A stretch of 64,000 nucleotides of DNA from Fallopia convolvulus (lineage: Eukaryota > Streptophyta > Magnoliopsida > Caryophyllales > Polygonaceae), in assembly GCA_964016875.1 (NCBI GenBank), contig OZ024724.1:10278501-10342500 (forward strand), given 5' to 3'. Below are positions 32,169 to 42,100 of the stretch, piece after piece. Positions within the stretch are counted from its first letter, which is position 1. Every line of letters starts with the position of its first letter. Under the pieces are notes generated by a model. It did no database searches. It saw nothing but the letters and a program-made list of their open reading frames with translations, and had not been told where the DNA came from. The translations under genes and the position numbers were made by a program.

Positions 32169-34278
32169 TGTTGGGGTACAAAATCTCGCCTTCAATTCGT
32201 ATTAAATACACCAATTAAGAACTCCGCCTCTTCCGCTCCTCTTCAAACTCTTGACCTAAAAAACCTGCAAAACAATGGACAAAGGGGGCGGGGACCCCCT
32301 AATCCACCTCCGATGCCTAAGTCAGAAGAGTAGTTGTCGTTTGAGCGTCGAGGTACAACAAGAGAGCGGTGAAACCCTAAACAGTCGAGCTAAGCGAATA
32401 TTAGCCTGCCTAGGATTTCTGAATATGCTGATATGCACATGTGTCTCTCCCTACACGCCTGGGGCGTGTGTTGATAGGGTTTCTCGGCCAACAAATAAAT
32501 TTGTAAGTCAAGACCCCACTGAGTACAGTGGAGTCAGGATCGTTCCACAGGAAGCAAGGTTGTTTGTCTATCAATCTAATAAAAATCAAATAAAATCAAA
32601 CACAATCACTCACGAGATGCCTCGTTAACGACCTTGTCAGGATCGTTACCGAACCACCGAACACAAAAATACCAATTAACGACCTAATAAAATTCTAATT
32701 AATACTCGGTACCGAAGCAAGTATTCAGCAACGAAGATTTATCAAAAATAATTCAATTAAAACAAAAATCTAGGATAAGGGACACCACAACATAGCCAAG
32801 CATAAGAATTCGTAAGAAGATAAGATCATGCCTTTAAATAGATAGAGTCATCAACTTTCATTGACTTAACAAGTAAATTAATCTACTTTCATAAACTAAC
32901 TAACTCAATTGCTTGCCTTGGATCTAAAGCTTGAAACTTTCGTTTTCAAACAATATCAACCTTCAAGTTACTAACTTTCTCTTTCAATCAAGTTAAAACT
33001 CAAATTACCTCAACTCCCGTTTCGGTATTAAGCACAACAAACAATCTCAATAAAGATAAAAGGCATTCAACACACTATCTTACTCATCAAACATGCTCAA
33101 TTATGTCGGGCTTAACCCCGACCCTAGAAAAATAGACTACTCACTACTCATGATTAAGAAACTAAAAACTTCAATAAAAACAAACATTGAAACAAAACTC
33201 AAACTTAAATTAATAACAAAAATATCGTCTTACAGAGATTTAGAAGGAAACCAAAACAAAACAATCACCGAACAAATTCGATCAACGAACCTCGGAAACC
33301 GTCGTTACCGACCCTCGTCACCGACTTCCGATCCGGTTCTCTCTCCTTCGGCCTTCCTCCAAATCTCCTCCAAAACTAGCTCTAAAATTCTACTCCAAAA
33401 TTAAGCCCCCTCCTTCTATGCTAGATAGAAGGGTATTTATACTAGAAAATCCTAAAAAACTAAAAAGGCTAAAAGATAAAAACTTTCCTAAAAAGATAGA
33501 AACAATCTCTAAAAGATAGAAATAAAATCTAGAAAGATATTAAACCCTAAAATACATATTCTAATAAGCCATAAAGATTCTAAAAAGATACTCAACCGAT
33601 ACGGAAATAAATTCCCGCTCAGGATCGGTGAATAATAAAATAATACTCCGAAATCTTCCTCTTCGTGGCCTCGTTAACAACTCTTCACAGACTCGTTAAC
33701 GAGCCTGGGGTTTTGTTTTCTTCAACACCTCCTCTCGTATTCTCGAACCTTGACTTCTTAAATCTTGCACTTTCCCGTCCTTCACTGTGATGCTCCAAAT
33801 TTAGCTCCTTTTAGCTCCTTTCCTCGCTAAAACCTGCAAAATACACAAAATAGCGTAGATTCCACTCTTTTCATAGATTTATGCAAAACTAACTAAAATT
33901 ACTCAAAACTAAACCTAAACTAGACAAAACTAAACTTAATAAGCAAAGAAAACCTATCAAAAACTATACTAAAAATGCGAACATCAGCGTGTATTTATAA
34001 TGGAAGAAGGAGAGAAGGGGGGCCGAAAATTGTACCCGTATGGCCGAAAATATTATCCTCCCAGGGCTGGCCAACTGCCTTAAAGCCCAAGTCAGGAATA
34101 TTCCACCCTCTCTCCAGTTTTAATTCTATCCTTAATAAAAGATAGAATCTTCCATTAAGTTGCATAACCGGCATATAATTTTATATGGAAAATAATGAAA
34201 ATAACTGCGCAGTAATTTTAATAAATACCTTTATAGTGAAAATAACTATGGTAATTATGTTTGTTTTACCCGCTAACA
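32169..34278 (-). repeat. 3' LTR of Tat element, split by a solo LTR
   Basis: Matches 38357-38943 on both sides of an insertion at 32469-33986. On the minus strand it starts TGTTAGCGGG (34278) and ends CCCCAACA (32169). The TATA box (TATAAATA, 33992-33999 minus) lies immediately beside the insertion. Confidence 0.9.
32469..33986 (-). mobile_element. Athila-type solo LTR
   Basis: 1518 bp flanked by GCGTG at 32464-32468 and 33987-33991. On the minus strand it begins TGATGTTCGC and ends AAACCCTATCAACA. The last 80 bases (32469-32550 plus strand) resemble the end of the complete Athila LTR at 49276 (AACAAATAAATTTGTA, AAGACCCC, GAGTACAG). No internal element sequence is present. It carries CGTTAACG, CGGTACCG and GTCGTTACCGAC motifs. 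A TATA box (TATAAATACC, minus) lies near 33432-33441. Confidence 0.9.
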
Positions 34279-34744
34279 AATGCCCCACCTACACCGCCCT
34301 TACACGACTCACCGTGTTAGGCGACGTAGGGTACAGAGGGTTTCTAATCGTAATGGCCATGCAGATTGGTCAATTGGTCCCCTAGCGCTTTCGTATATTC
34401 GTATATTCGTATATTCGTATATTCGTACATCCATGAGCGATTATCATGGGGCGAGAGCTATCTTTTCGAGTCGTCTCTTCTGTCGAGGTTTAAGATGGAA
34501 TCTCTAGAACAAACAAAATCAAACTGAGAAAAATAGAACTTTTATTATTTTGAAAAAAGTGCTTGGCCAAGACTTCTAATTTTAAGAAAATAGAAATAAA
34601 ATACATAAAGTCGTTAATTCTAGGATCCCAGCCTAATCTCAACATCCACGCAAGAAGCAATTACCGGCGAACCCGTGCTCACGGCTCAGGAGCTGCGACC
34701 ACGGTCGACTTTACTCCGCGGCAATCATCAATGATCTAGCGTAT
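34279..34744 (-). other. Tat 3' untranslated region and polypurine tract
   Basis: The minus strand reads GTAGGTGGGGCATT just before the LTR start, a polypurine-type tract. Four tandem copies of CGTATATT lie at 34392-34423. No coding frame is present. Confidence 0.6.
34392..34423. repeat. 8-bp microsatellite (CGTATATT)4
   Basis: Four perfect copies of an 8-bp unit followed by CGTAC. Confidence 0.85.
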
Positions 34745-36900
34745 ATAGTCCTTCTTTCCAAGGAAAAAACTTCTTTAAATGGGTGACATTCCAAGTTCGT
34801 GGTACTTCCTTTCCATTAAGATTCTCCAACTTATATGCTCCCCATCCATACGCTGTCGTTACCCGAAACGGGCCTTCCCAGATTGGTCCAAGCTTGCCTT
34901 CCACGGGGTCCCGTGCGCTTCCGATGACTCGTCGAAGTACGAGATCACCCGCTCGGAAGGTGCGGTGTTTTATACGTCTAGCGACAACTCGTTCAGCGGC
35001 CCCTTGATAGGCTGCAAGGCGTACAACTGCAATATCTTTGCGTTCTTCGGCTAAGTCGAGATGAGCGGCGAGTGCTTGGTTATTTTTTTCGGGGTTTTAT
35101 TGCGTTGTCCTCAGTGTTGGTAGCCCGATCTCGAGTGGTATCACAACTTCCGTGCCGTAAGCTAAAGCGAAAGGAGATTCTCCAGTTGATCTGCGCGGAG
35201 TAGTTCGATAAGCCCATAAAACGGCTGGCAGCTCTTCAGCCCATCTTCCTTTGGCCTTCTCAAGGCGTTTCTTCAATCCTTCAACGATCACTTTATTTGT
35301 AGCCTCTGCTTGCCCATTCGCCTGTGGGTAGCCGACTGAGGAGTAGATATTTTTTATCCCCATTCCTTTACAATAATCTTTGAATTTCTCGCTATTGAAT
35401 TGAGTCCCATTGTCGGAGATGAGAGCAAAGGGGATGCCAAAACGCGTGATAATGTGTTCCCAAACGAATTTCTGGGTGTCAGAATCACGGATGTTTGGTA
35501 ATGGTTTCGCCTCTACCCACTTAGTAAAATAATCTGTGGCAGTGATGAGATAACGCACATTCCCGGGCGCTCTGGGGAATGGGCCGACGATATTAAGACC
35601 CCACTGTGCAAACGGCCACAGGCTAGTCAAAGAGTGGAGGTTTTCTGTTGGCATGTGTGAGATCTTAGCGAATCTTTGGCACTTGTCGCACTTTTTTACA
35701 TATAGCTTAGAATCTCTCTGCATGTAAGGCCACCAATATCCCTGGGATCGAGCTCGGAAAGTCAAACTACGACCTCCAGCGTGCATTCCGCATATGCCCT
35801 CATGGATTCCATACAATAGAGGCTCAACTTTGTTTGGGGGTACACATCTCAAGTTTGGCCCAGAGAAAGATCGACGATACAGAATCTTCTCTGGCGACAG
35901 CCAAAATCTGTGAGCCCTTAAACGAATTTTTCTTGCTTCGGCGACATCTGATGGTAAGAAGTTTTTATCCAAGTAGCGAATCAAAGGCATCTGCCATCCG
36001 AGATCGTCGTCTGTTGTGGCCTGTGTCGTGGAAACTTCCGCGGAAACGTCCGAGGTATTGATCGCTGGGCATCCCAAAATTTCCAGCTGGATTGAAGTCT
36101 CGAGTGCATCCCCTGAACAAGCGGCCAGAGTCACCAGTGCGTCGGCTGATTTGTTTTGGTCGCGCGATCTCTGTTCAAGCTCGCAATGCTCGAACTCGTT
36201 CATCATGGCCCTTGCTTTCTCCATGTACTTTATCATCTTTGCTCCCTTAGCTTCATAATGCCCCAGTACTTGATTGACGATGAGCTGAGAATCAGAGAAA
36301 ACAAGTAGTCTAGCGATTCCAAGACTAGTTGTTGTTTCTAACCCAAGTATCAAGGCTTCATATTCGGCTTCATTGTTAGTGGCATCGAAACCGAGACGAA
36401 CGGCTAGCTGTAAAACTTCTCCCGTAGGTGATGACAACACAATTCCAACTCCACATCCTTGGTTGTTGCTTGCGCCATCGATTTCAAGAATCCAGTACGG
36501 ATTTTCCGCATGTTGAGAAGGACCCGCGGTCGCGGTTTCGCTTGTCCGAGGATCGCGTCCTCCAGGGGAGTGCGCCGCGATCGCGATATTATCCGCCGCG
36601 GTTGCGGATGGCGCGGCGGCGATTGCTGCTGGTGCAGTCGTAGTCGCGGCGTCGTCCGCTGATTTTTGGGCAAATTCCGCTATGAAATCCGCGAGGACTT
36701 GTGCTTTGATGGCGGTTCGGGGCATGTACTCGATATCATATTTCCCCAACTCTACAACCCACTTAGCGACTCGTCATGCGAGATCCTAGCTAGAAAGCAA
36801 CGCTCGAATAGGATAAGCCGTAATGACCTGAATCGGATGCTCTTGGAAAGCAAGGAGAACTCTTTGGTTGCGCTCTACTACGATTGGTAAAGTCCGCTCA
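34745..36900 (-). pseudogene. Tat pol remnant: RNase H, second (archaeal-type) RNase H, integrase
   Basis: The end of the first RNase H (AKWVVELGKYDIEYMPR, QVLADFIAEF), with stops before it near 36760-36790, leads into a 550-codon frame (36749-35097). This carries the second RNase H typical of Tat (EIDGASNNQGCGVGIVL, NNEAEYEALILGLE, SDSQLIVNQV, RDQNKSADALV) and integrase (HEGICGMHAGG...CDKCQRFAK, LISDNGTQF, GQAEATNKVI). The first catalytic Asp of integrase is Asn (WGLNIVGPFP), so strand transfer should fail. After a frameshift at about 35100 the C-terminus continues to about 34745 (LGPIWEGPFRVTTAYGWGAY). A CG-rich palindrome cluster fills the linker at 36515-36640. Confidence 0.9.
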
Positions 36901-37093
36901 GACTCTCCAAATCTCTTGAATAGCGTTGATCTATCTTCATCCCTTAGCGATTAAGGCTTCTGATTGCTAGATAGGATCGCTTCGCTTGCTTTTACTATCG
37001 GCTTTACGTTTTAAGAGGACGTTCAGCCTATGGCAAGTAAGATCCAATTCGATTTCAAGCAAATTTTACGGATCCTATGAGGAGAGGTCACGA
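36901..37093 (-). other. Deletion junction inside the Tat element
   Basis: Between the gag fragment and the RNase H remnant there is no recognisable protease or RT. About 4-5 kb of a normal Tat coding region is missing here. Confidence 0.6.
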
Positions 37094-37537
37094 TTACCCC
37101 ACATTAGGTTTACGTTTGTCGAAAGCATGTCGGGTTTGGCTTGCGAATAGAGAGAATGCTCCAAAATACGCAGCCCGCGGTCGCGGTTTCTGAACCGCGG
37201 GCGCGGCTTGACAGGCCGCGATCGCGGCCCTCCTGGTCGCGGTCGCGGTTCGGTTCGGCGATCGCGATCCCTCAGATCGACCCGCCTTGCTTTTGAACCA
37301 TTTGATAATCTTGTTTTTGGCAACACGCATTGTCGCTTCCCAAACTTGATCAATTTCAATTGATTTAGGCCTTGAAGTGCCACGACTGACGATTCCATCG
37401 CTCGACTCAAGCCCCGAACGGTCTGTGCGATGAACAACCGTATCATCGGGAGGGGCCGGGTCACGGTTCAAGTCATTTACGGGCACAAAGGTCTCACCTT
37501 CCGAGCGAATATCAGAATCAAATTGATCAATTTCCAT
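37094..37537 (-). pseudogene. Tat gag N-terminal fragment
   Basis: 147 codons starting MEIDQFDSDIRSEGETFVPV, the first substantial frame after the primer site. It is charged and Arg-rich and ends without a capsid domain. The position suggests the start of gag; the peptide itself is not diagnostic. CG palindromes, including the perfect GGCCGCGATCGCGGCC (37214-37229), lie in its 3' half and distort its composition. Confidence 0.5.
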
Positions 37538-38336
37538 TAGGGTTTACTTTCCGATCGATTTTCGAAGATCTCGGGTTTGATCGCCGATTCACGATCGCGG
37601 TTCACTATGTCGCGGTCGCGGTTCTTTCTGCTGGGCGTACCTTGCGCGATTCGCTTTGCAACGGTGCCCCAGGGTTTCCAAAAAACGACTTCTTAATCTT
37701 CAGGGATCGATTCCAACACCACAATTGCGTAGATCGAGTACTCTTTTCCCAATATCGCTTTTCACTGCTTTGATTGTGGCTGAGCTTTGGTTCACAATCA
37801 AGTTTTCAACTTTGGGCTTCCGGGCACGCACCCGGAGCCTAATCCGTCAATTGGTAGTCGACTAACAACCTTAGGTAGGATTGAATTCGACAAGGATCCG
37901 ACAAGGTTGCCCCCTGCCCCTAGTGTCGTCGATTTCACAGCACGCACTGCGATCGACACTAGTTGTGGTGATCCGATCATGCTTTTACTTAGGGTTCAAA
38001 CAAATCCCAAAGCGGATCTCTTTTTGTTGATTTTTGGGACGCCCTTAGGCTAGAAAAATCCAAAAAACACGAATTTACGGAGTCACATATTTCCGGAGGG
38101 GCAATCCGGTCGAAAATCCGGAGGCGCAAATTTCCGGAGGCGCACTGCGGTAAACCGCGCCCGGGTTGGGTTCCGCGCCTGCGGATCGGGTTCCGTGCCC
38201 GCGGTTGGGACCCGCACCCGCGGTTTCGTCGCTGAGGGCTTTCGTAAGTAGTTCGATCGTTCAATCGCCATCGCCATAGGTTTCGATAATTACTTCTTTT
38301 TCTTCTAGGAACGATTACTAATGGATTTAATCCTCT
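37538..38336 (-). other. Tat 5' untranslated leader
   Basis: No gene. It contains several CCGCGGTCGCGG-like inverted repeats (37591-37622, 38140-38225). Some short open frames on both strands reflect the GC-rich repeats. Confidence 0.55.
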
Positions 38337-38353
38337 TTCCCACAGACGGCGCC
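38337..38353 (-). other. Tat primer-binding site
   Basis: The minus strand reads TGGCGCCGTCTGTGGGAA three bases from the 5' LTR, the primer site usually found in Tat/Ogre elements. Confidence 0.8.
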
Positions 38354-38356
38354 AAT

Positions 38357-38943
38357 TGTTGGTGTACAAAATCTCGCCTTTAATTCGTATTAAATACACC
38401 AATTAAGAACTCTGCCTCTTCCGCTCCTCTTCAATCTCTTGACCTAAAAAACCTGCAAAACAATGGACAAAGGGGGCAGGGACCCCCTAATCCACCTCCG
38501 ATGCCTAAGTCAGAAGAGCAATTGTCGTTTGAGCGTCGAGGTACAACAAGAGAGCGGTGAAACCCTAAACAGTCGAGCTAAGCGAATATTAGCCTGCCTA
38601 GGATTTCTGACTATGCTGATATGCACATGTGTCTCTCCCTACACGCCTGGGGAGTGTATTTATAATGGAAGAAGGAGAGAAGGGGGGCAGAAAATTGTAC
38701 CCGTATGGCCGAAAATATTATCCTCCCAAGACTGGCCAACTGCCTTAAAGACCAAGTCAGGAATATTCCACCCTCTCTCCAGTTTTAATTCTATCCTTAA
38801 TAAAAGATAGAATCTTCCATTAAGTTGCATAACCGCCATATAATTTTATATGGAAAATAATGAAAATAACTGCGCAGTAATTTTAATAAATACCTTTATA
38901 GCGAAAATAACTATGGTAATTATGTTTGTTTTACCCGCTCACA
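38357..38943 (-). repeat. 5' LTR of Tat element
   Basis: 587 bp, beginning TGTGAGCGGG (38943) and ending ACACCAACA (38357) on the minus strand. A TATA box (TATAAATA) lies at 38657-38664. The open frame at 38463-38810 is repeated in the other LTR and is not a gene. Confidence 0.9.
38657..38664 (-). promoter_or_regulatory. TATA box in Tat 5' LTR
   Basis: TATAAATA on the minus strand, positioned to drive the element toward lower coordinates. Confidence 0.55.
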
Positions 38944-38948
38944 GGGAG

Positions 38949-39161
38949 TTATTGTTCGATTAATCTTTTCCTTCCAATTTTTTTAAATAAATTCTTAGGT
39001 TTTTTTTTTAGTATATGATATTTAAAATGATTTTCTAAGCTTAAACCTAAGCTAATTTAATCCAATTTATTAAATAGTTTAGATATAATTTCAACTTTGG
39101 AATACAAATGCATGTCCATGGACTATTGGCCTATAAACATAAGGAAAAAAAAAACAATACA
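38949..39161. other. Short intergenic / 3' flank of the CslG gene
   Basis: AT-rich, no frame. It directly follows the Tat target duplication and holds the 3' untranslated region of the CslG gene. The Tat element therefore sits within about 220 bases of the stop codon. Confidence 0.6.
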
Positions 39162-42100
39162 TTAAACAGCCTTAAGAAGAAAACTAGCCAAAACACATAA
39201 ACTAAACACTTGAATTGAAGCAATGATAATGGTCTTATAAGGCATCCTTCCCTTATCCACTCTTAGCACCATGGCTTCATAAATAGGGCATGAGTTCACC
39301 ATCACAAATCCACATAGCAATATTTGTAAAGCCAATCCTTGACTATCATCTCCAATGGCGACCCAAATGACACCCGTGCCCAACGCCACTAGGTTGATGA
39401 TGGCGGCCATTGTGAGTGGGACAAACATGGGTGAGGCAACCCCAAACTCGAAAATGCCTTGGTCGTACCTATAAAACCCAGTTAGTATGAGTTAGTTATA
39501 ATCCCACCGTGCTTATAAATTGAGTAATATCTATGTACATTTCATTGAGCCCTTGTTTGGTTTTAATTTACTAAAAATATAATGAAATGAACCTTGTCCA
39601 CTTTAATGTCATCATTCATTAATCAAAATATCCATATTAACTTCCCAATATATGGATGGGCTTCAAATGAATGAAATCATTTAATCTCATCCTCATGTAG
39701 ACACAAATATTAGAGGAGTGAGACAAAATAAAAAATCCAAATTAATATATGATGATATCACACTACAAAAAACAGTGGATTTAGCGTCCACAAACGTGGT
39801 CGCTAAATCCAGAAATATGGTCGCTAAAATCATTTAGCGACCATATAGTGGTCGCTAAACGTGAATCTTATTTTGCTTACATTATTTGCAATCAAACATC
39901 CCTAATTTAATGATAAGTTTGGGCATAAAGGCGTGATATAATTGATATAGCCAATAACTTAGGATAATGATCAAGTAGAATGCAATAATTGTGAGTCATA
40001 TGCATCCTTTATCCCAACTAATAAAGCTATTTTAGTGAAATTTACCCTTGCTCAACAAATATAGTGCATTAAGGTATATTACCTCTTATTGAGGTCGTCT
40101 TTTTGGACTTTGGTGGTGACGGTGAATCCGGAAATTGGAATGCCAAGGTGTACAAGGAAGTAATCAATACAACTAAAGAGGAAGGAGGAAATGCCGCAGA
40201 TCATCCACATCCTTTGGGCATTCCACCACCTATGAAAAGTGGAGTTTGCCAGCATGAAATCTAGTAATTCTTGCCCGTAGGCACCAATGAATAAGAAGAT
40301 GTATAGTGAAAACCATGGATCATTCACCTGTCCATGGAGAAAAAGTTTAAAATTGTAAAGGGTAAAAGGCCAATATAGTTTTTTGTATGAAATTAAAAAA
40401 AAAGTTATCAAAACATTTCATAAATATATATATATATATTATGAGTTAGGGAAGGCGTTAAGAGACATAGAAACCTTGGGGAAAATGGAGATACCATTGA
40501 GAAGAGCAAGTTGGGGGATGAAGGCATATATAGTCATAGGAATTGACCAAAGGGGCCAAAAAGCATTATGGCAGTAACTAAGGCCCATGAACACGCCCAA
40601 TGACCTCATTCCAAATGTTACTGGGCTAAACTTGGAGAAAAGGGCCTCAAGAAGCCCAACAGACCATCTTTTGCACTGGCCCAATAAATCAGCAAGGGTG
40701 ACCGGTGCATCACCTAAAAATGCTGGCCTTTCAGGATGGCAAAATATTGCTCTCCACCCTTCACATTGTAGGAGATACCCTGAAAAGTAATCCTCCACTA
40801 GTGACCCATATCTGATACCCATCTACACATAACAACATCGTAATTTACTCTCAATTTCAAACAATTCTTCATCAAAATCTTTTAAAAAAGAAATGAAATT
40901 ACCTTGGACCCCCAAAGGGTTCGGTTCTCGTAATCGACGGTTGCCACTCGGTGGGCCAAAGCTAAAATATCCGGCGACTGCAAAGGTCTGTTTACGACAC
41001 GGGTCGGGCTTATCTCTGGGGTTTCTAGGTCAAGAGGAGAAGATGGGCTGCCAAAGAAAGCCCGCCTTTGGAAAAAGCAATTGCTTCCCACGTACATTGG
41101 CCCAAGAAAACCATCCATACCCGACGGGTTAAGCTGGTATAACCGCTTGTTCTCAGACCCATAAATGTCGTTCTTGTTAAGCCCAACAAAGATTTGAGGA
41201 ATCTGGACGTAGCCCAATGTGGGTCGAATCGTCGGGTCCAAAAAGTAGCATAATACCCGCCAAATTGTTTGTGGGTCATTGGAGAACATGTCGCAATCTA
41301 AGGTTAGGATTATTGGTGCATTTGTCATTGAGCCTGATACTCGAATCTAGCATATACATAGATTAAGATTAGAATCAACCAATCGATGTTAATGATACCA
41401 CAAAATAATTATTAAATTATTTGATGAACTTAATATTTGGAATACGTGGGGAAACTACGTTAGTTTATACTGTTTGAATATATATTTTTTCTTTAATAAT
41501 ATTAAATACTTATGAAACTCAAGCATTAACCCCAAAACTAGTTTAGATATTAGATATAAATTGTATATATACCAGGGTGTTGAGAGCACCAGCCTTAAAA
41601 TTGTGATGGCATGACCTACTCTTTTCCCTGGAGACATAGATCAAGTTGGGCATTCCATTTTCAGCTTCATCCATGTGTATGTTTTTGTCAATCAAAACCT
41701 ACACACACAATAAACATGATTGATCAGTGTAACTGTGTAAGATCGAACCTAATTAAATTCAGTGACTAAGATCATACCTGAATGATTGTAGGATGGTTTT
41801 GCCGAGTGAAGTCAGGAGTCCATTTGCGGAAGATTGCACGATCTTCTTCAGAATGAATGTTCTCATATACGACTTTTCCCTTTTCAACCACGTCTTCAAC
41901 TCTGGCTTTCATGTCTTCATAGAGCACCTACATGTCCACACGCAATTATAAAATTTGCAACATTGATGGGGATGGGAAAAAGGATTTTATGTACAATAAT
42001 TAATAAATAGGGAATTAAAATTTAAAAGATGATAAATAAAGGATGCATTAGAAATTAAATGGAGATTTAATAGAGGTATCATGAGGTAAAAATTCAAGTT

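Larger units (their letters stand above)
32169..38943 (-). mobile_element. Tat-type Ty3-Gypsy deletion derivative with both LTRs
   Basis: LTRs lie at 38357-38943 (5', 587 bp) and 32169-34278 (3', 587 bp once a solo LTR is removed). GGGAG target duplications lie at 32164-32168 and 38944-38948. The primer site after the 5' LTR reads TGGCGCCGTCTGTGGGAA, typical of Tat elements. The interior keeps a gag start, the end of the first RNase H, a second RNase H and integrase; most of gag, protease and RT are gone. About 15 differences between the LTRs (2-3%) make it older than the Del-like insertion at 16935. Confidence 0.9.

Noticed and set aside
34779..35054. 91-codon plus-strand frame
   Set aside because: Antisense to the displaced C-terminus of Tat integrase.
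38463..38810. 115-codon frame, also found at 32275-32628
   Set aside because: Present in both Tat LTRs; a repeated non-coding LTR stretch that happens to be open.
40420..40442. TA-rich run in a CslG intron as a transposon end
   Set aside because: A short (TA)n microsatellite with no terminal repeats or duplication.
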